This document shows, piece by piece, positions 33,627 through 40,651 of a stretch of 40,651 nt of DNA. The notes under the pieces were generated by a model that searched no databases, was not told the DNA's origin, and saw only the letters and a program-made list of their open reading frames with translations. This DNA is from Sulfurimonas crateris. GTDB taxonomy: Bacteria > Campylobacterota > Campylobacteria > Campylobacterales > Sulfurimonadaceae. Position 1 is the stretch's first letter. Every line of letters starts with the position of its first letter. The stretch spans positions 1 through 40,651 of the forward strand of contig CAMBTK010000012.1 in assembly GCA_945870785.1 (NCBI GenBank). The letters run 5' to 3'. The position numbers were made by a program, and so were the translations under genes.

Positions 33627-36191
33627 TTATAAATCTTCTGCTTTGCAAGGTCTAGCCAAAAGGTAGCCTTGAAAGTAGTTGCATCCAAGCTCTTTTAATA
33701 TCTCAAATTGCTCTATCGTCTCCACTCCCTCAGCTATAACTTCATAACTAAACTCTTCTCCAAGCATAATGATAGCTCTTACAATCGTTACATCCGAGCT
33801 ATTTTCGCTAAGTCCAAAAACAAACGATTGGTCTATTTTTAGTTCATCAATTTGTAGATTTTTTAGATACCCCAAGTTTGAGTATCCTGTCCCAAAATCA
33901 TCTATGGAAGTTGTGATGCCAAATCTTTTTAACTCTCTTATCTTATCTATTGCTTCTTCTTTATCTTCTATAAACACACCCTCTGTAAGCTCAATTCTCA
34001 GCTTTGAAGAGTCTATATTTTTAGAAATTAGCAACTCTTTTGTGTTATGGACAAAGTTCTTTTCTCTAAACTGAAGAGGGCTTACATTTACAGAGATTCT
34101 CCACTCTTTTTTGATGCTCTCTTTGCTCCACAGCAGTAGCATATCGGTAGCACTCTCTAGCACAAACGCTCCTATCTCTCTTATAATCCCAGACTCTTCG
34201 GCAAGAGGTATGAACTCTGCTGGTGAAATAAAGCCAAGAGATGGGTGATTCCATCTTATAAGAGCTTCAACACCTACTACTTTTTTATCTTTGTCAAACT
34301 GTTTTTGGTAATTTAAGAAGAGCTCATTTTTTTTGATAGCCTCTTTTAGATTTTGGAGCATTTGAGATTTCTGCTTTGTCATAATCTGAAGAGATTCATC
34401 ATAAAACCGTATAGTGTTTTTCCCATCACTTTTTGCTGTTCTCATCGCATATTCTGCTTGATTTAGAAGTTTGTTTGCAGATGTGTTGTCTAAAAATAGA
34501 GTAATTCCGATACTACAAGTAAGATAGATAGAATTTTGAAATGGCTCAGTTATTGTCTCTTGAAGAGAGAGCGCACTGTTTTTTACTATCATTGCACTCT
34601 GCTTCTCATCTTTTGATATATTTTCAAAAAGAATCAAAAATTTATCACTGCTGTGTCTTGCTATAAGAGATGCAGTTATAGCTTTTTTTATCAGTCGCTT
34701 AGATATCTCTTTTAAAATCTCATCCCCAGCAGTTTTGTCCATAATGTCATTTATGTTTTTAAAATTATCTAAATCCACAAATAAAAGAGCACCATATTTA
34801 AGCTCTTTTCTGTTCTCTTGCAGAGACTGTTCGAGATGAGTTTCAAAGAGTTTTTGATTTGCAAGAAATGTAAGTTGGTCATAAAAAGAGAGTCTCATAA
34901 TCGCATCTTTTTGATAAAATGAGTTCATAGCAAAACCAATATCGCCAGAGAGCTCGTTTATCATATCTTGCTCCTCTTTGCTTAGTCCAAGCTCTTTCTT
35001 TGTGCAGATGCGAAGAACACCAATAGCCTCATTTGAGTGAATATTTTTTCTAAGCGGAACAATATATATCTCAGTTACACCATTTTGTTTCATATTTAAT
35101 TGACACTGAGGTGATATTTTTTCATTAAAGTTTTTGATTGATACAGAGTTGTTGCTTTTAAAAACATCTCTCTCTATCTCATATATGTCAAACTCTTCAT
35201 CAAGCCCAAGAGATGCTTTTACGGTTAGCTCATTATCTTCAATTGTCAATATTTTAACAGCAGAAAAAGCACTGTTTGAGTAGATAGATTCGGCTGTATT
35301 TTTGATTAGTTCATCAATGTCTTGTGCTGTTATTAGTATCTGGTTGCAGTCAGCTACTGTTCTTAGTATGGAGAAGAGCTCTTTTTGAGTTTTATTTGCA
35401 ACTTCAAGTTGCTCTTTTTGCTCCTCAAGTGTTGCTGTTTTTTTTCTAACTTCATCTTGTAGAATTATCTTTTGTTCTACCTCTTGAGTTGTTATTTTTT
35501 TAATAGCAAAGTAAATTATAAAAAGAAGTATAGATATAACGATCCAATTAAAAAAAGTGCTTTTGTAGAAGTTGTTTACTGCTATCTTTTCTAAATTTTC
35601 TACAGGAATTTTAATACTTGTAACTCCCCTTACATCACCTATCTTGTAGTCATAAGCAGAGTCATATCTGTCTCTTATGTATGGATAAACATCCTCTTTT
35701 TTCCCATGACACGATAGGCAGTATCCCTCTATAAGAAGAGGGGCTGTGTATCGAAACACCTCTTTCTTGTTCTCTACTACTTTTTCTATGATTGAGCTTA
35801 TTTTTGGGTTGTTTTTAAACTGCTCTATTGCTCTTAGCTCAAAGCTATCAGCCATATTTTTAGGATTTCTTGGTCTGTCTGTAACATTTCTTATAGATAT
35901 ATTGTCTTTTGAAATCTCTGAAAATTTATCGCTTATGGAAGTTGAAGCATGTGCTGAAAGAAAACCTACAGTTGAGTCATTTAGGTCTATACCGCTATCT
36001 ACAAACTGTTGGTGATAAACATATCTCATGGATATAAAATAATCTTTTAGTGATTCAGCTTTTGCTAAGGCTCTTACTTTTATATTTTCATTGATTTGTT
36101 GATATGTGTGAAAAGTCAAAATTAGATTTGAGACTATCAGAAGAGCAGAGATTATCCAGAAGATTTTTTTATTAAGATGAAGTGAAATCAA
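33627..36191 (-). CDS. Heme-sensing EAL phosphodiesterase with degenerate GGDEF
   Basis: 854 residues. Transmembrane helix ~10-28; periplasmic DUF3365-like sensor ~30-210 with heme motif YCLSCHG (CxxCH at 158-162); second helix ~213-231; coiled coil ~235-272; GAF domain ~275-425; GGDEF domain ~430-598; EAL domain ~605-854. The GGDEF signature is SSDKF (514-518), so cyclase activity is unlikely. The EAL catalytic set is intact: EAL 642-644, N702, E734/E737, D764-D765 (DDFGTGYS), K785, E821 and Q841. It should hydrolyse c-di-GMP in response to a heme-linked cue such as O2, NO or redox. Downstream of fliL on the same strand. Confidence 0.92.
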   Translation of the reverse strand: MISLHLNKKIFWIISALLIVSNLILTFHTYQQINENIKVRALAKAESLKDYFISMRYVYHQQFVDSGIDLNDSTVGFLSAHASTSISDKFSEISKDNISIRNVTDRPRNPKNMADSFELRAIEQFKNNPKISSIIEKVVENKKEVFRYTAPLLIEGYCLSCHGKKEDVYPYIRDRYDSAYDYKIGDVRGVTSIKIPVENLEKIAVNNFYKSTFFNWIVISILLFIIYFAIKKITTQEVEQKIILQDEVRKKTATLEEQKEQLEVANKTQKELFSILRTVADCNQILITAQDIDELIKNTAESIYSNSAFSAVKILTIEDNELTVKASLGLDEEFDIYEIERDVFKSNNSVSIKNFNEKISPQCQLNMKQNGVTEIYIVPLRKNIHSNEAIGVLRICTKKELGLSKEEQDMINELSGDIGFAMNSFYQKDAIMRLSFYDQLTFLANQKLFETHLEQSLQENRKELKYGALLFVDLDNFKNINDIMDKTAGDEILKEISKRLIKKAITASLIARHSSDKFLILFENISKDEKQSAMIVKNSALSLQETITEPFQNSIYLTCSIGITLFLDNTSANKLLNQAEYAMRTAKSDGKNTIRFYDESLQIMTKQKSQMLQNLKEAIKKNELFLNYQKQFDKDKKVVGVEALIRWNHPSLGFISPAEFIPLAEESGIIREIGAFVLESATDMLLLWSKESIKKEWRISVNVSPLQFREKNFVHNTKELLISKNIDSSKLRIELTEGVFIEDKEEAIDKIRELKRFGITTSIDDFGTGYSNLGYLKNLQIDELKIDQSFVFGLSENSSDVTIVRAIIMLGEEFSYEVIAEGVETIEQFEILKELGCNYFQGYLLARPCKAEDL

Positions 36192-36270
36192 GATTTACAT
36201 CCAAATTGAATTTATATTTATGAGTATATCACACTTTATAAATAAAAACAGTATAGAGTATATAAGGTTA

Positions 36271-36780
36271 TTATTGAACGATAAATTTGTTGAAATAGAC
36301 CTCTTCAACAGTGCTGTCTTTGAGATTTTGATTTAATCTTTTTTTGATATTTTGACTTATTTTGTTGTTATTTAGATTCATCTCAAAATTTTTACTCTCT
36401 AGCATTGCGTCGATAGTTGCATCTCTAAGCAGAGCAGCTTTTTGTCTAAATTCATCTCTTGGGCTATCTAAAAAGGTTACGTTATCTTTTGGTTTGTGGA
36501 TAATTGAGATATTTGCTATAAGTTTTTTATTTCCAGATACATTAAAGACGAAATCTCCTAAATTTACCTCGTTTTGACCAACTATTGAAACGGACATAGA
36601 GTCACTTTTAGAACTGCCGATTTGTTGTATAAAACCTCTTGGTGATTTGTCGGCAACATCATATTTTTTTAGTTTGGAAAAATCAGAACTTTGTACTCCT
36701 AAAATAAGTAGTAAAACAGTAATTGCTAAAATGACTATAATGATTGCTTTTTTGATTATAACTCTTCTTCTGTTTTTCAT
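36271..36780 (-). CDS. fliL: Flagellar basal body-associated protein FliL
   Basis: A 169-residue protein with one N-terminal transmembrane helix (about 11-29) after a basic start (KNRRRVIIKK) and a periplasmic FliL domain ending in VEEVYFNKFIVQ, the family's terminal signature. FliL surrounds the stator in the periplasm and supports torque. A -10-like TATAAT lies at 36821-36826 on the minus strand. It precedes the EAL phosphodiesterase by 79 bp, possibly co-transcribed. Confidence 0.8.
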   Translation of the reverse strand: MKNRRRVIIKKAIIIVILAITVLLLILGVQSSDFSKLKKYDVADKSPRGFIQQIGSSKSDSMSVSIVGQNEVNLGDFVFNVSGNKKLIANISIIHKPKDNVTFLDSPRDEFRQKAALLRDATIDAMLESKNFEMNLNNNKISQNIKKRLNQNLKDSTVEEVYFNKFIVQ

Positions 36781-36820
36781 ATTTGCCTCAATTATATAAA
36801 TTTTTGATTGATTAATTATT

Positions 36821-36826
36821 ATTATA
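36821..36826 (-). promoter_or_regulatory. Candidate -10 box for fliL
   Basis: TATAAT on the minus strand, about 41 nt upstream of the fliL ATG, in a very AT-rich divergent region with the S4-domain gene. Confidence 0.35.
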
Positions 36827-36898
36827 CATAAAAAATAAAAAAAGAACTTTGACGCAAAAAATGTTCCACTTCTTACATTCTTTTCAGTTTTATTACTC

Positions 36899-36904
36899 TA
36901 CAAT
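36899..36904 (+). promoter_or_regulatory. Candidate -10 box for the S4-trpD-tsaE-lptB-rpoN operon
   Basis: TACAAT 29 nt upstream of the S4-domain ATG, with no clear -35. The downstream leader contains a weak AGGG ribosome binding site. Confidence 0.35.
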
Positions 36905-36932
36905 ATACGAAAAAATCAGGGCAGTGTTTTAA

Positions 36933-37181
36933 ATGAGAATAGATAAATTTTTAAATGCGGTAAATATAACTAAAAGACGCTCAGTTTCGCAAGATATGAT
37001 AGCAAACGGGGTTGTTTTAATTGGTACTACGGTTGCAAAAGCAAGTAAAAATGTTGAAGTCGGCTCAATCATCACTATAAATTACTTAGAGTCCTCAAAA
37101 AAATATAGAGTTCTTAAAATACCAACTACAAAATCAACACCAAAAAGTCTTCAAGATGAGTATATAGAGGAGGCAGTATGA
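36933..37181 (+). CDS. S4-domain RNA-binding protein (RqcP/Hsp15-like)
   Basis: An 82-residue protein that is almost entirely one S4 domain: MRIDKFLNAVNITKRRSVSQ, then MIANGVVLIGTTVAKASKNVE. Small S4 proteins of this type include Hsp15 and RqcP, which bind the 50S subunit with stalled peptidyl-tRNA. It is the first gene of an overlapping operon; a similar S4 gene sits upstream of tsaE-lptB-rpoN in Campylobacter jejuni (Cj0667). The stop overlaps trpD by 4 bp (ATGA). Target RNA not known. Confidence 0.85.
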   Translation: MRIDKFLNAVNITKRRSVSQDMIANGVVLIGTTVAKASKNVEVGSIITINYLESSKKYRVLKIPTTKSTPKSLQDEYIEEAV

Positions 37182-38164
37182 GTTACGAGGAGGCAAAAAA
37201 AGCGTTCAATGCGCTTTTTATGCATGAGATGAGCGATAATGAGATGCTTGAGTTTTTACTTAGTATAAAGCTTGATGAAGAGACTAAAACAGAGGTTATC
37301 GCTGCTGCTGCAGAAGTTATGCGCTCTTTTGCTATCAAGCTACCAATCTCAGATGAACTTCGCTCTAAAGTCATAGATATAGTGGGAACAGGTGGAGATA
37401 AGATAGGAAGTTTCAATATCTCATCAACAGTTGCCATCCTATGTGCATCATGTGGAAGTATGGTTGCAAAGCATGGAAGCAGATCTGTTACTTCAAAATC
37501 TGGAAGTGCTGATATGTTTGAAGAGCTAGGCGTTAGACTTGACTTAAATCTAAAAAATAGCGCAAGGCTCTTAGAAGAGAGCGGATTTACTTTTATGTTT
37601 GCTCAAGCACACCATCCAGCTATGCGTTTTATCATGCCAATTAGAAAAAAGATACCTCAAAAAACTATCTTTAACATACTCGGCCCTCTGACAAATCCAG
37701 CAGAGAGTAAAAAATCTCTACTTGGTGTTTTTCATAAATCTTTTGTTTCCAAAATGGCAGAAGCACTCCGCATAAACGGTGCAACTTCTACTATGGTTGT
37801 TAGCTCTGCTGAGGGAATGGATGAGATAAGTATAAGTGACATAACGTATGCTTCTCAGTTAAAGAGCGGAGTTGTTCATGAGTTTATAATCGACCCTCAA
37901 GAGTACGGTATAAAAAAAGCCCCATTAGCGGCGATAATCGGCGGAGAAGCAAAAGATAATGCACTCATACTACATAATATCTTTAACGATAAAGCGACAG
38001 ACGCTCAAAGAGATATTGTTATGTTAAATACAGCCTCTGCTTTAGTAGTTGATGGTTTGGCTCGTGATATTCAAGATGGCTTAGAGATAGCACGAAGTGC
38101 TATAAAAACAGGAAAAGCCAAAGAAAAGTTAAAACAAATCATTGAAATATCAAATAAATTATGA
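37178..38164 (+). CDS. trpD: Anthranilate phosphoribosyltransferase
   Basis: A 328-residue TrpD. The PRPP-binding motif is VGTGGDKIGSFNISS at about 69-83, followed by KHGSRSVTSKSGSADMFEELG and the IFNILGPLTNPA region near 164-175. It joins anthranilate and PRPP in tryptophan synthesis. It is not fused to TrpG and sits between the S4 gene and tsaE, away from other trp genes, overlapping both neighbours by 4 bp, so its expression follows the rpoN operon rather than a trp attenuator. Confidence 0.95.
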   Translation: MSYEEAKKAFNALFMHEMSDNEMLEFLLSIKLDEETKTEVIAAAAEVMRSFAIKLPISDELRSKVIDIVGTGGDKIGSFNISSTVAILCASCGSMVAKHGSRSVTSKSGSADMFEELGVRLDLNLKNSARLLEESGFTFMFAQAHHPAMRFIMPIRKKIPQKTIFNILGPLTNPAESKKSLLGVFHKSFVSKMAEALRINGATSTMVVSSAEGMDEISISDITYASQLKSGVVHEFIIDPQEYGIKKAPLAAIIGGEAKDNALILHNIFNDKATDAQRDIVMLNTASALVVDGLARDIQDGLEIARSAIKTGKAKEKLKQIIEISNKL

Positions 38165-38574
38165 AAACATACACTTTATCACTTAATGAAATAGATACAA
38201 TTGTTAGAGATATAGCAAAAGAGTTTAAGAGTGGTGTAGTTATCTTGCGAGGTGACTTAGCAACTGGAAAAACAACATTTGTCAAAAAGATGGCTCTTTA
38301 TTTGGGGGTTGAAGAAGAGGTTACATCACCAACTTTCTCACTTCAACACGCATACTCTAAAAATGTATTTCATTACGATATGTATAACCATGGACTTGAT
38401 CATTTTATATCTTTGGGGATGCTTGAAGAGCTTGAAAAAGAGGGCCTTCATTTTATTGAGTGGGGTGATGAGAAGATTATAGAAATTTTAATGGAAGCAG
38501 GAATTGATGTGATGAGTATAGATATAGAAAAAATTTCAACCGATAAAAGAGAGTATAAATTATGCATATATTAA
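38161..38574 (+). CDS. tsaE: tRNA threonylcarbamoyladenosine biosynthesis ATPase TsaE
   Basis: A 137-residue P-loop protein. Walker A is GDLATGKT (31-38), a variant of the usual GDLGAGKT, followed by SPTFSL (60-65), FHYDMYN and the terminal FIEWGD motif. With TsaB and TsaD it makes t6A37 in ANN-decoding tRNAs. It overlaps trpD by 4 bp and lptB by 13 bp, in the tsaE-lptB-rpoN order conserved in Helicobacter and Campylobacter. Confidence 0.94.
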   Translation: MKTYTLSLNEIDTIVRDIAKEFKSGVVILRGDLATGKTTFVKKMALYLGVEEEVTSPTFSLQHAYSKNVFHYDMYNHGLDHFISLGMLEELEKEGLHFIEWGDEKIIEILMEAGIDVMSIDIEKISTDKREYKLCIY

Positions 38575-39284
38575 GAGCTGTAAATTTAAAAAAGAGTATC
38601 AAAGAGTTAGAGATAGTAAAAGGTATGAGTTTAGAGGTTAAAAGTGGCGAAGTTGTAGGGCTTTTAGGACCAAACGGAGCTGGAAAAACAACTACTTTTT
38701 ATATGATTTGCGGACTTGTAGAATCAAGTGGCGGAGAGGTCTATTTTGATGATGAGAATTTATCTGGAATGCCACTGCACCAAAGAGCACTAAAGGGTAT
38801 AGGCTACCTTCCACAAGAGGCATCAATCTTTAAGGATTTAAGTGTTGAAGAGAACCTTTTAATCGCCGCAGAGGTAGAGATAAAAGATAAAGAAGCTCAA
38901 GAGAAAAGAATACTAGAACTTCTTGATATGTTCAACATTGAGCCTATTCGCTACCGTAAGGGTGTAAGCCTCAGCGGTGGAGAGCGTCGACGTGTCGAGA
39001 TAGCACGAGCACTTGTAAATAAGCCTAAATTTCTGCTTCTTGATGAGCCTTTTGCTGGAGTTGACCCGATAGCAGTTATGGATATCCAGACAGTTATAAA
39101 ACAGCTTGTATCTTATGGAATCGGTGTTTTGATAACTGATCATAATGTTCGTGAGACGCTTGATGTTTGTGACAGAGCTTATGTTATAAAATCTGGCTCA
39201 CTTTTAGCGAGTGGAACAAGTGATGAGATAGGTAAAAATGCTGATGTTAGAACGCACTATCTAGGCGAGGAGTTTAAGCTTTAA
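38562..39284 (+). CDS. lptB: LPS export ABC transporter ATP-binding protein LptB
   Basis: A 240-residue ABC ATPase: Walker A GPNGAGKTTT (36-45), signature LSGGERRRVEIARAL near 143-157, Walker B LLLDEPFAGVD, and the H-loop LITDHNVRETLD. The pattern and the position before rpoN are typical of LptB, the motor of LptB2FGC, which extracts lipopolysaccharide from the inner membrane. It overlaps tsaE by 13 bp. Confidence 0.93.
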   Translation: MHILRAVNLKKSIKELEIVKGMSLEVKSGEVVGLLGPNGAGKTTTFYMICGLVESSGGEVYFDDENLSGMPLHQRALKGIGYLPQEASIFKDLSVEENLLIAAEVEIKDKEAQEKRILELLDMFNIEPIRYRKGVSLSGGERRRVEIARALVNKPKFLLLDEPFAGVDPIAVMDIQTVIKQLVSYGIGVLITDHNVRETLDVCDRAYVIKSGSLLASGTSDEIGKNADVRTHYLGEEFKL

Positions 39285-39299
39285 GAGGCTTATATAACC

Positions 39300-40568
39300 A
39301 TGGCACAATTAAGGCAGACGCAAAGCGTAGAAAATAAGCATAAATTATCAAATACTTTACGCAATTGGTTACCTATTTTGCACTCAAGTCTGAGCGATTT
39401 GGGCGAGGCTATGTCTCCATTTGTAGATGCAAATCCAATCATAGAGATAAGTTCTGGATTTGAAGATAGTTTTGAGAAACTTCTTCCAAAAAAAATAGTT
39501 AGCAGTTCTGTTGCCAACACAAGAACTGAACAGATAGAAGCGCTTACTTTTGTCAAAAAATCACTCTATGATGTTTTGGATGAGCAGATAGAAGCGCCAC
39601 TGTTTCCAACTCCAATTTCGCAAAAAATAGCCTCTTTTGTAGTCTGCAATCTTGATGAAAATGGCTATTATGAGGGCGATAGTGAAGAGTTTTGCGAAAA
39701 TAATTCTATAACGATAGAAGAGTTTGAAAAGATACGTTTGCGTTTCGCACATGCCGAGCCAGTCGGTATTTGCGCTAAAGGACTCTCTGAATCATTTTTG
39801 TTTCAGTTGGATAGCTCAGATATAAGTGATGAAGTCTATCCTTTGGCGATAAAAGTTATAAAAGATATATCAAATATTTATGATTATTCAAATGAGGCTG
39901 GATTTTCTGAAGTTATGCGAGTTCTTACTACGTTTAAAAACCCTCCTGCTATTGAGTATCTTGAGGAATCTGCACAGGTTATTCCAGATTTGATGATATT
40001 TTTTAATGAAGATGACTCAATAGAGGTAAAACTAAACGATGCCTACTACCCAACCATAACCATTGATACGAACTACTCAGTAGAGCATGATTACATCTCA
40101 CAAAAAATCAAAGAGGCAAAAAGCTTAGTTGATGCCCTTGATATGAGAAAAGCGACACTCTACAAAGTAGGGCTTATGATAGTTGAGTATCAGTATGAGT
40201 TTTTTACAGGTGGCGCTATTATGCCACTGACTCTAAAGACGTTGGCAGATGAGTTTGGACACAACCCATCAACCATATCAAGAGCTATTGCAAACAAATA
40301 TATCGCATGTGATAGAGGTGTTTACGCTATGAAAGAGTTCTTTACAACTGCCATAGATGAAGATGTCTCAAACGCAGCGATAAAAGAGTTTGTGGTAAAT
40401 TTGGTAAAGAGTGAAAATAGAAAAAAACCACTAAGCGATATGAAGCTCTTAGAACTTATCCAAGATAAATTCAAAGTCCAAATGGTACGCCGTACTATCG
40501 CAAAATATAGAAAACAATTAAACATAGCAGGTTCAAGTGAGCGAAAAAAACTCTATCATCTACATTAA
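39300..40568 (+). CDS. rpoN: RNA polymerase sigma-54 factor
   Basis: A 422-residue RpoN. Region I lies in the first ~50 residues, the core-binding and HTH regions follow (LKTLADEFGHNPSTISRAIA near 310-329), and the RpoN box is VRRTIAKYRKQL (396-407) recognising the -24 element. The consensus box is ARRTVAKYR, so the match is close. The C-terminal SSERKKLYHLH is usual. In Campylobacterota RpoN drives mid-class flagellar genes; fliN, fliO, cheX and fliL in this window are flagellar, but I see no -24/-12 element upstream of them. Confidence 0.96.
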   Translation: MAQLRQTQSVENKHKLSNTLRNWLPILHSSLSDLGEAMSPFVDANPIIEISSGFEDSFEKLLPKKIVSSSVANTRTEQIEALTFVKKSLYDVLDEQIEAPLFPTPISQKIASFVVCNLDENGYYEGDSEEFCENNSITIEEFEKIRLRFAHAEPVGICAKGLSESFLFQLDSSDISDEVYPLAIKVIKDISNIYDYSNEAGFSEVMRVLTTFKNPPAIEYLEESAQVIPDLMIFFNEDDSIEVKLNDAYYPTITIDTNYSVEHDYISQKIKEAKSLVDALDMRKATLYKVGLMIVEYQYEFFTGGAIMPLTLKTLADEFGHNPSTISRAIANKYIACDRGVYAMKEFFTTAIDEDVSNAAIKEFVVNLVKSENRKKPLSDMKLLELIQDKFKVQMVRRTIAKYRKQLNIAGSSERKKLYHLH

Positions 40569-40586
40569 AAATAAAAAAGGGTTTAA

Positions 40587-40651
40587 ATGATTTCAATTAC
40601 AAACTATCTTAACAGTGTCAATAGACTTTTTCAAACTGGAAATGCAAGAGA
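40587..40651 (+). CDS. Start of a gene cut by the window edge; possible type IIG-like DNA methylase
   Basis: ATG with AAAAAAGG 6 nt upstream, 18 bp after rpoN. The 21 visible codons read MISITNYLNSVNRLFQTGNA and then R. The pattern YL-x-x-(V/I)-x-x-x-(F/Y)-x-TGNA resembles the N-termini of type IIG/Eco57I-like DNA methylase-restriction proteins. With only 21 residues this is a suggestion, not an assignment. Confidence 0.4.
   Translation, partial: MISITNYLNSVNRLFQTGNAR

Noticed and set aside
6424..40568. Sigma-54 (-24/-12) promoters for the flagellar genes
   Set aside because: I looked for GG-N10-GC patterns before cheX and fliL and saw none convincing.

Overview
The window is 40.6 kb of AT-rich, gene-dense chromosome from a member of the Campylobacterota, most likely a Sulfurimonas-type organism. 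This is inferred from gene content and order: an S4-domain protein/tsaE/lptB/rpoN cluster, a fliN-fliO pair with a Campylobacterota-style long FliO, the carboxynorspermidine route to polyamines, heme-bearing sensor proteins, and promoters that show TATAAT but little -35. No taxonomic search was run. Almost all of it is ordinary core chromosome. I see no tRNA, rRNA, CRISPR array, prophage or transposase gene.

Layout. 1-6.4 kb (+): a DUF695/RraB-like protein, an LplT-like permease fused to a PlsC acyltransferase, then carboxynorspermidine dehydrogenase, an HDOD protein, carboxynorspermidine decarboxylase and a small methyltransferase. 6.4-8.7 kb (-): a chemoreceptor with a periplasmic heme-c motif, and recO. 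8.9-14.7 kb (+): gltB-gltD glutamate synthase. 14.85-20.2 kb (+): a seven-gene, mostly overlapping operon (accD, thiE-like, rlmH, dksA-like, a membrane protein of unknown function, dusB, a protein with PD-(D/E)XK-like motifs). 20.2-21.85 kb (-): cheX-fliN-fliO flagellar/chemotaxis operon. 21.98-27.7 kb (+): a TauE/SafE permease, uvrA, and selD-selU for selenophosphate and tRNA 2-selenouridine. 27.7-29.5 kb (-): a small Cys-rich protein, a YchJ family protein and an AEC transporter. 29.6-32.6 kb: a nitroreductase (+) facing an endonuclease/exonuclease/phosphatase-family protein and cardiolipin synthase (-). 32.7-36.8 kb: Mn-type pyrophosphatase (+), a heme-sensing EAL phosphodiesterase and fliL (-). 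36.9-40.6 kb (+): S4 protein, trpD, tsaE, lptB, rpoN, and the first 21 codons of a gene that may be a type IIG-like DNA methylase/restriction enzyme.

The least ordinary stretch is 30163-30593, between two convergent genes. Two identical 93-bp elements, each with a palindrome at both ends, plus two partial copies are interleaved with duplicated 3' ends of both flanking genes. The downstream part keeps an uninterrupted empty-site copy. Three of the four base differences between the duplicated gene ends are synonymous, so the duplicates may come from a diverged allele. This looks like a recent REP/MITE-type insertion combined with recombination between two haplotypes. Other points worth attention: two unrelated signalling proteins with CxxCH heme motifs, an EAL protein with a degenerate GGDEF, a structured 72-bp leader before carboxynorspermidine dehydrogenase with a re-assigned TTG start, and an apparently leaderless cardiolipin synthase gene.
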